Shown here: piece after piece, positions 30,125 to 40,645 of the stretch
Layout of the letters: every line of letters begins with the position of its first letter
Numbering within the stretch: the stretch's first letter is position 1
Origin: JANQJD01 sp965601685
GTDB lineage: Bacteria > Pseudomonadota > Alphaproteobacteria > Rhodospirillales > Rhodospirillaceae
Reading direction: 5' to 3'
Length of the DNA: 64,000 bases
NCBI GenBank assembly: GCA_965601685.1
Contig: CBFCWI010000002.1
Location: 496,001-560,000 of the forward strand
Translations under genes and position numbers: made by a program
The notes under the pieces: generated by a model
Told to the model about the DNA's origin: nothing
Seen by the model: the letters and a program-made list of their open reading frames with translations, nothing else
Databases searched by the model: none

Positions 30125-31471
30125 CTAACGACCGGCGACGGTCATACCCTCAATCCGTATCGTTGGGCTATCAATACCATCGCGGAACTCCAGGTCATTA
30201 GCAACGCTCATCGTCCGAAACATATCCTTCAGATTCCCAGCCACTGTGACTTCGTGTACTGGATAGCCAATCTGCCCGTTTTCAATCCAAAAACCAGCCG
30301 CCCCACAGCTATAATCCCCTGTTACACCATTGACGCCGATGCTGAACAGTTCTGTCACATACAGACCCTGCCGGATATCAGCGATGAGCGCAGCTGGCTC
30401 TAGGGAACTAGGGCCTAAGTAGGCATTGGTTGGAGCCGGAGCAGGTGGCCCAGAGGTGCTGCGGCTGGCATGACCGGTGCTTTCCAGGCCTAGCTGCCGC
30501 GCGGAGCGCAGATCGAGCAACCAACTCTGCAACACGCCATCTGCAACTAAGACTTGGCGCTTGGTAGGAAGACCCTCGTCATCACAGGGCTTCGAGCGCA
30601 AACCGCGGCGGCGCAATGGGTCATCAACAATGGTTACGCCCGCAGAGAATACTGGTTGGTGCAAGCTCTCTTTGAGAAAAGTCGTACCACAGGCGACGTT
30701 ACTGCCATTGATAGCAGAGAGGAAATGGGACACTAAACTACATGCTTCTCGCGGCTCGTAGACCACTGGTACAACTTGTGTTTCCACTTTGCGAGCCCCT
30801 AGCCGTTTCAAAGCACGCGCTGCTGCGGTACGCCCCACTGCTTCGGCTGGCCGTAGCTCAGCGCCGTGAACAGCATAAGTGTAATCATAATCGCGCTCCA
30901 TACCTTGGGAATCGTCGCCTGCTAGTAGAGAAACCGATAATGAAGCATGAGAACCCGTATAGTGAACAGCTAATTTGTTAGATCCAATGAGGGCCACGGC
31001 CCGCCGACTCCAACCAGCAGTTGCTCCTTGAGAATTAGTGATGCCAGGGACAGCACGTCCAGATTCTTCAGCGGTGCGCGCCATCGCAATCAAACCCTCT
31101 GCCGAAGGCTCAACGGTATCCAAAATATCAAGATCGGGCAGTGTCTGCACTAACCGTACCGACTCAGCTAAGCCGCAAAAAGGATCCTCTGGCACGGTGC
31201 GCGCCATGGCAACGGCCCGTTCTGCTAAGTCCTCCAGAGCAGGCAATGTACAATCTGAAGACGAAACGATGGCCTGGCGGTGACCAATGAGGACCCGCAG
31301 GCCGATATCGCTGCCTTCTGCTCGTTCTAAGCGTTCGAGAGTCCCCAGCCGCCATGCCACAGACAGAGAAACGGCATTGATTAGAAGGACATCTGCCGCA
31401 TCGGCCCCCTTGCGTCTGGCTCTAGTAATCAGATCATTCAACAGGTCAAGGTTGAGACGTATATCGGTCAT
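30125..31471 (-). CDS. pmbA: PmbA/TldE family metalloprotease subunit
   Basis: TldE/PmbA pairs with TldD to form a peptidase that processes small modified peptides or protein leaders. The 448-residue protein has WRLGTLERLERAEGSDIGLRV near residue 45, GITNSQGATAG near 145, and the C-terminal GLYVTELFSIGVNGVTGDYS segment typical of PmbA. I chose the ATG at 31471; the frame continues to a GTG at 31498. tldD is not in the window. It lies 58 bases upstream of asd on the same strand. Confidence 0.9.
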   Translation of the reverse strand: MTDIRLNLDLLNDLITRARRKGADAADVLLINAVSLSVAWRLGTLERLERAEGSDIGLRVLIGHRQAIVSSSDCTLPALEDLAERAVAMARTVPEDPFCGLAESVRLVQTLPDLDILDTVEPSAEGLIAMARTAEESGRAVPGITNSQGATAGWSRRAVALIGSNKLAVHYTGSHASLSVSLLAGDDSQGMERDYDYTYAVHGAELRPAEAVGRTAAARALKRLGARKVETQVVPVVYEPREACSLVSHFLSAINGSNVACGTTFLKESLHQPVFSAGVTIVDDPLRRRGLRSKPCDDEGLPTKRQVLVADGVLQSWLLDLRSARQLGLESTGHASRSTSGPPAPAPTNAYLGPSSLEPAALIADIRQGLYVTELFSIGVNGVTGDYSCGAAGFWIENGQIGYPVHEVTVAGNLKDMFRTMSVANDLEFRDGIDSPTIRIEGMTVAGR

Positions 31472-32191
31472 GGATGGTACCCGCTTAGCTTGATGCACTT
31501 GCCGTTCACTTACTCCCTTATTGAAGTGAGGGACAAGGGTCCGTCTTCAGCTGGCGGCAAAGTGCTCAAAGTAATGATGGCGATCTTACAAGAGAAGACA
31601 AGGGATGCTAAATAGAGACAGCTATTCGTTGAGCTTCTAAAGCATGTTAGAGATTGCTATTTGTACTAACCCTCTTTATATATCAGCAAACTGAAAATTC
31701 TAAATAATATTGAAAATCAGAATGCCATCGACCCATCGTGCATTACAACCGAAAAAGCACTACAATTCAGAGTCCTGAGACTGCCATTATCTAGCATTGA
31801 AGTGTATTGTATGGAAGCTCAATCTTTCCTGACGTTTTATCATGCAAAGCCCTCCCATAGAAAAATGCCACTGTGCTATCTATTCCATCTTGTTTATCCG
31901 ATGATACTGGGGGCGGTGCTTTCGCTGGTACACAGCCCTAGGACGTAGCTGCCCCAGCAGACCGTCTTGATTGGCTGCCTCTCTCTCTACCCCGCCTGCA
32001 TAGCCAGAGTGTTCTCCCGTGCTGGTAGCCAGCCTGGTGAGTGTGTGTCATCAGCTTAAGCAGCGTCCATTCCTTGACTCACATGGGCGATGGTGCCAGA
32101 AAGAAAGCATCACTATAGCGCCTTTGCCGTGCTCACCGGTTGATCTCTTTCCTTCGGTTAAGAGGAGGCTCAATACCGGCAGAAAGGCTTT
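31472..32191. other. Gene-free stretch, about 720 bp
   Basis: Lies between pmbA and the truncated asmA-like gene. The right end (about 32090-32191) read on the minus strand continues in frame past the asmA stop codon with AFLPVLSLLLTEG, probably eroded asmA sequence. Confidence 0.5.
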
Positions 32192-33019
32192 CTATGCGAT
32201 AATGTGTTCTATGCGATGCATAGTAGCGAGATTGGTGTCGTAAGCATGAATGAAGAGATCTAGAGATTCCCCATTCAGTGGATGAGCAATCACACCTGTC
32301 AGTGCGAAAGTGGTATCTGCAGCTGCGATTGCCAGATCGATAGTGAACGGGCGATTAGCTAGCAGATCTGTTATCGCTCCAACCCTACCCTGCCCTCGTA
32401 TTGGAACAATCCCAATAATACCGTAAAAAGAGAGAATGATATTACTATCAAAACCAATAGTAGTTGCATCCATATGAGCAAGCTGTAGAGTGTGAAGAAC
32501 TGACTGTTTTTGCGCGCTGTTATCTAGTACAACCAACCGCGCCTGCCTGACTGTGATAGCAGTGACGTGAAGGGCAGGGAGTGTTGTAGGGCTGTGGCTT
32601 GATAGTACCGACTCTTGTATGGTTGGCGTGTCAAACATCCAGTTGTTTATTCTATCACGTGTGATTTCCACTATGATATCAGGCTCTATAAAGGTCAAAC
32701 GACGGATCTTAATGCGGCCAGTCAGCAGTGGGAACAAGGCAATCTGGACCTCAAATTGCTTAGCTGTCATCATATTTGGTCTTGATCCCCACGGCGCGTT
32801 GGCAAGCGCAACGTCATGCATAACGAGGGCAGGATGGCGCGAGAGTCTCATCTCTAGGTCGCCGTTTATGATCATACTACGACCTATAGATGTTGTAACC
32901 TTCTGGGAGATGAAAATGCGATAGCTATTCAGATCCACCATTTTCAGCACGGCTACACAGGTCGAGCCAACGGCAAATCCTATGCTGAGAACGACGATGA
33001 AAACTGGTCGGATCCCCAT
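32192..33019 (-). pseudogene. AsmA-family protein, truncated
   Basis: The 275 residues match only the N-terminal part of AsmA-type proteins, which bridge inner and outer membrane and are normally 600 residues or more. There is one N-terminal membrane helix (about 5-26), then the family motif INGDLEMRLSRHPALVMHDVALANAPWGS near residue 52 and RIKIRRLTFIEPDIIVE near 100. The frame ends at a TAG where relatives continue; the same frame beyond the stop still reads AFLPVLSLLLTEG, which fits the next AsmA segment. A premature stop plus loss of the C-terminal half suggests a decaying gene, though a shortened functional product cannot be excluded. Confidence 0.65.
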
Positions 33020-34302
33020 GATTCTCCACTACTGCAGCGATGCGTGTAAAATTGCTATAATATAAGCGTCAGTATATTTTTGTAATTATATAGTAGTAAA
33101 TGATTTTATAGTTTCCTCCATTCAATACGCTTTTATTACAAGACTAACATGACGGTCTCGTTCTTAAGAGGAATGATTACTAATATTATGGTCAACCACT
33201 TTTTGTTCAGTGCATACTAGATTCATAAGAGACTTATGCATCTGTATGCTGTCTTCTGATGGAACAGACTGCCCGCATAATCCTGAAATGAGAGTGACGA
33301 CGCCAGGAGTTCAGCGCAGGAAAATAATATCATCAGCATGCCAAGTGCTAGAGAGTGCCCTCGTTAGGCTAGACAGGGCATGACATCAGTACCTGCAGTA
33401 GTATGCCCTGCTATGTTGCTTTCTGACTAAAACCAACACACCAATCTTGTTCAAAAGACGCAAGAAGAATAAAGAGTGTATAAACCGTGTTATATATTAC
33501 ACATATACCAGTTAAATACATACTTAATAAAATATATAAAAATGACTGTTGATAGATATATTTTTAAGTATACGTAATACACATTACAATATTTAACTGT
33601 GTCTGCTCTTATCCAAGGGTATCAGTCGGGCTGTGCAATTGATCCGATATGAGCGGTGTCATCCTTTCCATTTGGGGAGCAAGTGTGCTAAGCCTCACAG
33701 ACTACCCCGTCTGCTTGACAATAAAAGTTCCCAAAGCTGGGATAGCACATGTGAAATGACAGTAGTATTGGGAATCTCCTCGTCGTGTACGAGTTTGTCA
33801 GAGACCTAAGCATCGTCTAGCTCACACTGCCGGTATTGAACTGGATCAACCGTCTGGAGCGGGAAGAACAGGTGGTGTGCGATTCTGTTCTTGGTAGACC
33901 ACTATCTAATCCCTGGTGCAATTTATTTTATAGGGAGTGTGTTTGACACAATGACTGACGCAAAATGGTCATATACGTCAAAGTAGTACTATTAGAAGAC
34001 TAACACTAATAAACATTTACTATAGGTGTAGTAATCTGTTCGGACGATGTAAACGATATGAAACTTGCCGTACTCCCTTCCTAGGGGTCTGACCTTGCCT
34101 GTGACTCTTTTTCACTGCGTGGACCAATTTGGTGAGGTGTTGCAGGCAAACTCAGCCCTCATTGCCTTCTGGGTACACAGACCACTGTGTGACTCGGAGT
34201 TCTGCAGATGGGAATATGGAACAGATAGGGAATGAGCGTCTCCGGTGGACGCACAATCCAATATCAGGTTCGATATCAGGTTGAGAAAAGGAAAGATTCA
34301 AT
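33020..34302. other. AT-rich gene-free stretch, about 1.3 kb
   Basis: No recognisable gene. The part from about 33040 to 33600 is strongly AT-rich, unlike the rest of the window. The usual ABC ATPase partner of the following permease might have been here, but nothing convincing remains. Confidence 0.5.
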
Positions 34303-35124
34303 ATGGCACAATACGCTGCAGTAGGGAAACATTTCTCATTTCGTCGAGTCGGCGCCATGATACTGCGTTACTTCTATCTTCTACGTGCCTCCTGGATCCG
34401 TTTTGCCGAAGCAGCCTACTGGCCTACGATTCACATGATTCTATGGGGCTTGACTAGCCAATTTCTCCAGAGCCATTCGAGTTGGCTAGTGCAGGGGACT
34501 GGTGTATTAATCGGCGGTGTGCTGCTTTGGGATGTGCTATTCCGTGGCAATCTAGGGGTGTCTCTATCATTCATGGAGGAGATGTGGTCGCGCAATCTTG
34601 GGAACCTCTTTGTAACTCCCTTACGCCCATATGAGTTAATCACAGCTCTAGTGGCCATGAGCCTGCTACGGACCGTGCTCGGCCTTATACCAGCAGTCTC
34701 TCTCGCAATTGTGTTTTATGAATTCAATATTTTTCATCTAGGCTTACCGCTGATCTTATTCTTCGTTAACTTAGTGATCAGTGGTTGGAGTGCAGGCCTC
34801 GCCGTATCAGCCCTGGTCTTGCGTTTGGGGTTGGGAGCCGAGAGCCTGGCATGGGTGCTAGTCTTTGCTCTAGCACCACTTGCAGCGATTTATTATCCTG
34901 TCACCACTCTTCCCGATTGGTTGCAATATTTAGCATTAATACTGCCGATGGCTCACATATTCGAGGGTATGCGTCAGGTGCTGTTTGAAGGCACTATAAA
35001 CATCAAACACATGGTTTACGCTGTCAGTCTTAACGCGGCCTATTTCACGGCGGCAGTACTGCTAGCTCTTGCCATGTTTCACAGTGCACGCAAGCATGGT
35101 CTATTCCTCAATGTAGGGGAATAA
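34303..35124 (+). CDS. ABC-2 type transporter permease
   Basis: A 273-residue inner membrane protein with about six hydrophobic helices, including VLIGGVLLWDVLF, ALVAMSLLRTVLGLIPAVSLAIVF, LILFFVNLVISGWSAGLAVSAL and AVSLNAAYFTAAVLLALAMF. The periplasmic segment PVTTLPDWLQYLALILPMAHIFEGMRQ is the ABC-2 signature. Such permeases export lipids, polysaccharides or drugs together with an ATPase. No ATPase gene is adjacent, so its partner is elsewhere or lost. The substrate cannot be predicted. Confidence 0.85.
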   Translation: MAQYAAVGKHFSFRRVGAMILRYFYLLRASWIRFAEAAYWPTIHMILWGLTSQFLQSHSSWLVQGTGVLIGGVLLWDVLFRGNLGVSLSFMEEMWSRNLGNLFVTPLRPYELITALVAMSLLRTVLGLIPAVSLAIVFYEFNIFHLGLPLILFFVNLVISGWSAGLAVSALVLRLGLGAESLAWVLVFALAPLAAIYYPVTTLPDWLQYLALILPMAHIFEGMRQVLFEGTINIKHMVYAVSLNAAYFTAAVLLALAMFHSARKHGLFLNVGE

Positions 35125-35159
35125 GCAGGAAGACAAGCACGTGGCACGAGGGGACGTGC

Positions 35160-37028
35160 TCAAGAATCCTCCTCGTACCTCATGACCTGTGTGATATCAC
35201 GCACAGCCCCTCGCGCTGCACTAGTCGTCAGCCTAGCATAAGCTTGTAAGGCCGCAGAAACAGGCCGGTTTCGATGAGCCGGCATCCAGGCGGATATGCC
35301 TTTGGCCTGCATAGCCTGTCGCCGTTTCTCTAATACAGCTGCATCAGCCGCCACGTGAAGAGTGCGAGCGGGAATGTTGATGTGGATAATATCACCTGGT
35401 TCTAGTAGTGCGATAGCACCTCCTGCGGCTGCCTCCGGCGACACATGCCCGATAGACAAGCCAGACGTACCTCCCGAGAAGCGGCCATCTGTCACCAGGG
35501 CGCACTCTTTGCCTAATCCCTTTGCCTGCAGATAACTGGTCGGGTAGAGCATTTCCTGCATGCCAGGCCCGCCTTTAGGCCCTTCGTAGCGCACGACCAC
35601 CACATCGCCGGCTTGGATTGCGCCAGAGAGGATACGAGTGACTGCTTCCTCTTGGCTTTCACAGATTACTGCCGGCCCAGAGAAAATAAGAATCCCAGCG
35701 GCTACTCCTGCTGTTTTTACAATACAACCATCAAGAGCAAGATTACCATAAAGCACTGCTAATCCGCCGTCTACACTGTAAGCATGAGCCATGTCACGAA
35801 TGCAGCCCCCTACCCTGTCCAAATCAAGGTTGCCATAGCGCTGAGTCTGACTATAGGGAATCACTGTACGCACACCGCCAGGGGCAGCACGATAGAATTC
35901 ATGCACCTTGGGATTTGCAGTTTGTTTGACGTCCCATACTGCAATTGCATCGCTTAGCACTGGTGTACAAACAGTTAGCGCTTCCCGGTGGAGTAAGCCG
36001 CCGCGATCTAGCTCACCTAAAATAGCCATAACACCGCCTGCCCGGTGGACGTCCTCCATATGGTAATCCTGTGTAGCAGGGGAAACCTTCACCAAGTGAG
36101 GTACTCTCCGTGAGAGACGATCGATGTCGGCCATGGTGAACGCTATCTCTCCTTCCTGGGCCGCTGCCAGCAGGTGCAGAATAGTATTCGTGGAGCCGCC
36201 CATGGCGATGTCAAGAGTCATAGCATTCTCAAAAGCCTGTAAAGAGGCTACTGACCTAGGTAGTACTGACGGATCGTCTCCCCTATAATACCGTTGGGTG
36301 ATTTCTACCACCGTGCGGGCTGCACGACAAAACAGGTCACGACGGTCAGTGTGAGTGGCCAGCAGACTGCCATTGCCAGGTAGCGCTAATCCCAATGCTT
36401 CGAGGAGGCAGTTCATCGAGTTAGCGGTAAACAGACCAGAACAGGATCCGCAGGTGGGACAGGCTGACCGTTCGAGCTGTTGCACTGTTGCATCTGTGTG
36501 GCGGTCATCTCCTGCAGCAGTCATAACGTCGATCAGATCTACCGTTTTTTCCCCCCCCCCCTCAATTCTCACTTTGCCTGCTTCCATGGGGCCACCGGAA
36601 ATAAATACCGTTGGGATATTGAGGCGTAGTGCGGCCATCAACATGCCTGGGGTAATCTTGTCACAATTGCTCAGACACAGCATCGCATCGGCACAGTGAG
36701 CATTGACCATGTACTCGACAGAATCTGCAATGAGCTCACGCGATGGTAGACTATAGAGCATACCAATGTGACCCATAGCGATGCCGTCATCAATAGCGAT
36801 AGTGTTAAATTCACGCGCCACTGCTCCAGCGCAGGCGATCGCCTCGGTTACTATAGCTCCTACTTCTTGCAGATGCACATGACCAGGTACAAACTGGGTG
36901 AAGGAGTTGACAACGGCTATGATTGGCTTGCCGAAATCTGCGTCTGTCAAACCTGTGGCCCGCCACAAGCTACGGGCACCGGCCATCGTGCGATTATGGA
37001 TGGAAGCGTGGGAGCGATAGGGTGGCAT
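35160..37028 (-). CDS. ilvD: Dihydroxy-acid dehydratase
   Basis: IlvD dehydrates dihydroxy acids in valine, isoleucine and pantothenate synthesis using an iron-sulfur cluster. Conserved cysteines are in [12 protein letters not shown] (about 122) and CPTCGSCSG (about 193). [21 protein letters not shown] is near the C-terminus. 622 residues is the full length. Codons for IEGGGEKT lie on a run of eleven G followed by six A (36545-36561 on the minus strand), an unstable homopolymer in a non-conserved loop. The frame is intact at this length. Confidence 0.94.
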   Translation of the reverse strand: MPPYRSHASIHNRTMAGARSLWRATGLTDADFGKPIIAVVNSFTQFVPGHVHLQEVGAIVTEAIACAGAVAREFNTIAIDDGIAMGHIGMLYSLPSRELIADSVEYMVNAHCADAMLCLSNCDKITPGMLMAALRLNIPTVFISGGPMEAGKVRIEGGGEKTVDLIDVMTAAGDDRHTDATVQQLERSACPTCGSCSGLFTANSMNCLLEALGLALPGNGSLLATHTDRRDLFCRAARTVVEITQRYYRGDDPSVLPRSVASLQAFENAMTLDIAMGGSTNTILHLLAAAQEGEIAFTMADIDRLSRRVPHLVKVSPATQDYHMEDVHRAGGVMAILGELDRGGLLHREALTVCTPVLSDAIAVWDVKQTANPKVHEFYRAAPGGVRTVIPYSQTQRYGNLDLDRVGGCIRDMAHAYSVDGGLAVLYGNLALDGCIVKTAGVAAGILIFSGPAVICESQEEAVTRILSGAIQAGDVVVVRYEGPKGGPGMQEMLYPTSYLQAKGLGKECALVTDGRFSGGTSGLSIGHVSPEAAAGGAIALLEPGDIIHINIPARTLHVAADAAVLEKRRQAMQAKGISAWMPAHRNRPVSAALQAYARLTTSAARGAVRDITQVMRYEEDS

Positions 37029-37152
37029 GACAGGCTCTTTCCCCTTTCTGTTGTTCTGCTTGAGCGGATTCGCTCGCGCAACAGGTATCCATGGGCAATC
37101 AGAAGAGCGCAGCAGTGTGACGAGACAGGCGCCTACGCTACTTTACTGAGAG

Positions 37153-37473
37153 CTAGTTGCCGCTGCTGTCTCTGCTGAGAGAGGGTCTTTGTTTCATTCC
37201 CTGATCTATATCAAGAGGCATGCCTGTCACATATGCGTAGAGCAGTACATCATTGATAAACTCTGCTTCCTTGTCAGCAGCTTCTTTGTTGCGACCACAT
37301 GCGACAACCCGCTCCACTGCTTTGACATTGAAGCCATCTGACTTTATTTCGGCTTTCAGCTCTTTAAGAGAATCTTTGAGTACATCGATTTCGTCTAACA
37401 ACCTCTCCAAGCGTTTTATGTAGGCGCTCAATTTCAGCGCCGTATCGTGTGGTACATGTGTAATACCTTCCAT
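37153..37473 (-). CDS. gapR: GapR-like nucleoid-associated protein (DUF2312)
   Basis: A 106-residue, largely helical protein. TALKLSAYIKRLERLLDEIDVLKDSLKELKAEIKSDGFNVKAV matches the DUF2312/GapR family, which is confined mainly to alphaproteobacteria and binds overtwisted DNA ahead of replication and transcription forks. An excellent GGGGGAGG ribosome binding site precedes the ATG. The last 20 residues after the family core (MKQRPSLSRDSSGN) are extra and polar. The match is by pattern, not by a search. Confidence 0.8.
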   Translation of the reverse strand: MEGITHVPHDTALKLSAYIKRLERLLDEIDVLKDSLKELKAEIKSDGFNVKAVERVVACGRNKEAADKEAEFINDVLLYAYVTGMPLDIDQGMKQRPSLSRDSSGN

Positions 37474-37988
37474 CGCGCACCTCCCCCTTGTTGGCAGAAG
37501 ATAGCTAAAGCGTCACCGAATTCAGCTGTAGTCCGCCATATCATAATAAAGATTCTTGTGATCGTGAATTTCTATCAAGGTGTCTCGTTCTCAACTCTCC
37601 TAGACAAATTGTTAATGAATCACCAGGGACATAGCGCTACTCAACTAAGCAAGCGAGAGCGAATTCCTACATATGATCTGTGTGGTACCCTGACCCAATG
37701 AAGGAGTGTGGCTACACAGAATAAGAACCGATCGCACGCGCAACACCATGCAGGCGCCGCACACCTCCTTTCCTTCCTAAAAGCTCCAGCCTACCCCTGG
37801 CGCACCGCTTGGTCTCAACCAGCTGCTAACGCAGCCCTTTCCTGACTGTTGGTTCGGGCTATCCACCTTGTCTTCAAGGCTTACAAGAGCGAAGAGTACA
37901 ATCTAGCAAGTGAGAAGTGGAACATTTTTGACGAGATGATACGCCCATGACAGCAGCGAACTGCGGCTCAAACTTTCCGATTGTGATG
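37474..37988. other. Gene-free stretch, about 515 bp
   Basis: Lies between gapR and the end of the acyl-CoA synthetase gene. No coding, RNA or repeat feature recognised. Confidence 0.5.
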
Positions 37989-39797
37989 TCAGTCATACAG
38001 ACTGTCCAGACGGGCTCCGTAAATCTGCTGTACCATGTACCTTCGCACTTTCAGAGTCGGAGTGAGCAGCCCATTGGCCACAGAGAAAGGATTTGTAATA
38101 ATAGTAAATCTCTTTATTCTTTCTCCTTGAGAGAGAGACTTATTCACACGTTCAACTACCGCACTCATGGCCTTGCGGAAGGCGGGATCCCTAGCTATGT
38201 CCTCAAGGGTGGTGCCATGGGTTCTCCTCCAGGTATCTAGAAAGTCATTATCGGGTACAATTAACGCTACAAGATGTGGTCGACCGTCACCATACACGAT
38301 AGCCTGGTTGATTGCGGGCTCAAGAGCCAGGGAATTTTCTACCCGTTGTGGTGAAATGTTATCGCCGCCAGAACTGATGATGATATCCCTCTTGCGGTCA
38401 GTGATACGGATACGACCAGCGTCGTCGACTTCTCCTACATCACCTGTGTGTAGCCAGCCTGCAGAATCAATGATCTCGCGGCTTGCTTCTGGCTGCTTCC
38501 AGTACCCCTGCATCACCAGCGGGCCTTGCACTAGAATTTCCCCATCCTCTGCTATACGAACGGTGACTCTACGGAGAGGGGGTCCAACCGTGTCAAGGCG
38601 TACATCATCTGGCCGGTTACAACTGATAACCGGAGCGGCCTCCGTCTGGCCATAGCCTTGCAGCAGACGCACGCCCAGCGCTGTGAAGAATAATCCTATC
38701 TCAGGGTTGAGAGGCGCTCCTCCTGAGATCATCGCTTTGAGACGCCCGCCGAAAAAGGCGGTTACCCAATGCCGAACTAGCGGATCCAGAAGTCGGTCAG
38801 CAATGTACTGTACAGGCGAGAGACCATCCGGCGAGAGGCCGCTTGCCTTCTCATAGCGCTTGTATCCCAGAGCCAGGGCGCGACGGAAGAGTCTTATCCG
38901 TAGGCCACCCTGCCGTTTGACGGCCTGTAAAATACGAGCACGCAATATTTCATACAACCTTGGTACAGCAGTCATCAAGGTAGGACGCGCCTCGCGCAGA
39001 TTAGCTGCTAGGTGATCTATACCTTCTGCGTAATAAATCTGGGCTCCTATGGAGATAGGAAAGAACTGGCCAGCGGTGTGTTCGTAGGCATGAGAGAGTG
39101 GTAAGAACGACAAAAAAATCTCGTTTTTCAACCCAAGAGTGTTTAGAATGTCAAATGCGCCCATGCAATTAAACAAAATAGCACGATGCGAAAGCATCAC
39201 ACCCTTAGGGGTACCACCTGTACCAGAGGTATAGATGATACAGGCGGTATCATCGCGTTCGATAGTGGCAAGAGCATCTGATCGATCAGAACCGTCTGTG
39301 ACAACCTCTGCCCATGACACTCCTTGCGCATGGGGAGAAGGCAAACCATCTGGCTCCATAAAGATAACGCGTGGTGGGTGACGCATTTCTGATAACGCTG
39401 GCAGTAATTGTGCTGCTAAACTACTAGTAGAGACAATAGCCACAACAGGAGCAGCATCGTTTAGGATGTGCCGATGGTCAGCCACGGTGTTGGTCGTGTA
39501 TGCTGGTACAGTGATGCCGCCAGCTGCCATGATCGCTATATCAGATAGCAGCCATTCAGGGCGGTTTTCGGACACCAGCATGACACGGTCCTCTTTGCGT
39601 ACCCCTAGCCTGTGCAGGCCACGGGCAAGGGCAGCCGCAGAAGCGGCTGCCTGCTGGCCGGTCATGGAGCAGAAAATACCGTCACGCTTGGCCCACAGCA
39701 ATGGACGCCTACCCACACGTTCGGCTTGCTCAAAGAACATAGTGACGAGACTTGGCCACTGGTCGTAACGATCGAGAGAGGGAACAGGAGAGATCAC
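37989..39797 (-). CDS. Long-chain acyl-CoA synthetase (AMP-binding)
   Basis: An adenylate-forming enzyme that activates a carboxylic acid, most likely a fatty acid, to its CoA thioester. The P-loop-like motif IIYTSGTGGTPKGVMLSH is near residue 188, GYGQTEAAPV near 370, and WLHTGDVGEVDDAGRIRITDRKRDIIISSGGDNISPQ near 445. This is the long FadD15-type branch with the ISGGAPLNPEI segment. 602 residues is normal. It starts at a GTG with GGAG 7 bases upstream. An aromatic or alicyclic acid substrate cannot be excluded given the BadI homologue at 48 kb. Confidence 0.9.
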   Translation of the reverse strand: MISPVPSLDRYDQWPSLVTMFFEQAERVGRRPLLWAKRDGIFCSMTGQQAAASAAALARGLHRLGVRKEDRVMLVSENRPEWLLSDIAIMAAGGITVPAYTTNTVADHRHILNDAAPVVAIVSTSSLAAQLLPALSEMRHPPRVIFMEPDGLPSPHAQGVSWAEVVTDGSDRSDALATIERDDTACIIYTSGTGGTPKGVMLSHRAILFNCMGAFDILNTLGLKNEIFLSFLPLSHAYEHTAGQFFPISIGAQIYYAEGIDHLAANLREARPTLMTAVPRLYEILRARILQAVKRQGGLRIRLFRRALALGYKRYEKASGLSPDGLSPVQYIADRLLDPLVRHWVTAFFGGRLKAMISGGAPLNPEIGLFFTALGVRLLQGYGQTEAAPVISCNRPDDVRLDTVGPPLRRVTVRIAEDGEILVQGPLVMQGYWKQPEASREIIDSAGWLHTGDVGEVDDAGRIRITDRKRDIIISSGGDNISPQRVENSLALEPAINQAIVYGDGRPHLVALIVPDNDFLDTWRRTHGTTLEDIARDPAFRKAMSAVVERVNKSLSQGERIKRFTIITNPFSVANGLLTPTLKVRRYMVQQIYGARLDSLYD

Positions 39798-40135
39798 AGG
39801 GTCGCTCCATTAAGTTTAAGGAGGTGAAGCCTGTTAGAAAGGATACAGCATGACTCTTGATCATTGTAAAGCCACGACACTATCGCTTTTCTAAAAAAAA
39901 TGGGAGCACATGTCACGCCCGTTATCGGTCGCGCAAAGAGAGCTTCGTTCAAAAGTCTCTCTCGACAGGTTAGAGGTTTCCCCCTCTACGCGAGGTACGC
40001 ACCGGTCCTTTATTTTATAAAATGCGGAAAGAGATGAGAATGGTGACCTTCAAGCCGTTCATCGAGCTGTTGTGAGCCGTATTTGGATTACTCTCTTGTC
40101 ACAGGAATAAAGAATCTTTACTCTTGAGTGGAATC
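39798..40135. other. Gene-free stretch, about 340 bp
   Basis: Divergent region between the acyl-CoA synthetase gene and tRNA-Thr. Probably holds promoters, but no clear box is visible. Confidence 0.4.
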
Positions 40136-40211
40136 GCCGGTTTAGCTCAGTCGGTAGAGCACCTGATTTGTAACCAGGCGGTCGCGGGTTCGAGCCCTGC
40201 AGCCGGCGCCA
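40136..40211 (+). tRNA. tRNA-Thr (TGT)
   Basis: Acceptor GCCGGTT/AGCCGGC, D-arm GCTCAGTCGGTAGAGC, T-loop GGTTCGAGCCC and encoded CCA. The anticodon loop TTTGTAA gives TGT. The innermost anticodon stem pair is A-C rather than A-T (stem CCTGA/CCAGG), a likely degenerative change. The discriminator base is G. Confidence 0.92.
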
Positions 40212-40568
40212 CATGCTCCTACACAGTCTCCTCATAGTTTGTAGCAACTTAGCGCTGCTCGGCCTCGCAGCCTCTCGGCATCCTACACCAACTACCTGTA
40301 CCTACTTCGTATGCGTTCATATCACTGCTATTAGAGGGTTTCGCTCTCAATCTAAACAAGGGTGCTGAAGGCCCGCCTGTTATTCATCTGTATCCTCGCA
40401 TCTCCCTCCAATAGCATAGGAACATGCGAAGAATCTGGTGACTATGCAACGTCACAGCCCACGTTGAAGGCACATGAGGCAAGCACAACCTACAGAGCTC
40501 ATGGCGTGCCCTATCGAAAACACTGCAGAGCATACTCCCATATAGCGATGAGAATTCTCGAACGTTCT
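40212..40568. other. Gene-free stretch, about 360 bp
   Basis: Lies between tRNA-Thr and tRNA-Arg, which converge. No feature recognised. Confidence 0.4.
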
Positions 40569-40645
40569 TGGCGCACCTGGGAGGACTCGAACCCCCAACC
40601 TTCTGATCCGTAGTCAGACGCTCTCTCCAATTGAGCTACAGGCGC
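40569..40645 (-). tRNA. tRNA-Arg (ACG)
   Basis: Acceptor GCGCCTG/CAGGTGC, anticodon stem TCTGA/TCAGA, loop CTACGGA giving ACG (read as ICG after deamination), T-loop GGTTCGAGTCC and encoded CCA. Confidence 0.95.

Noticed and set aside
33601..33620. TTATCCA sequence resembling a DnaA box in the AT-rich island
   Set aside because: A single imperfect copy without other boxes or origin-associated genes is not enough to call an origin.
33841..33900. Walker A-like reading QPSGAGRTG upstream of the ABC-2 permease
   Set aside because: The frame stops after a few more codons and no other ABC ATPase motif follows, so it is most likely chance.
36355..36699. Plus-strand frame of 114 codons inside ilvD
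   Set aside because: Complement of intact ilvD, including the homopolymer; no motifs.
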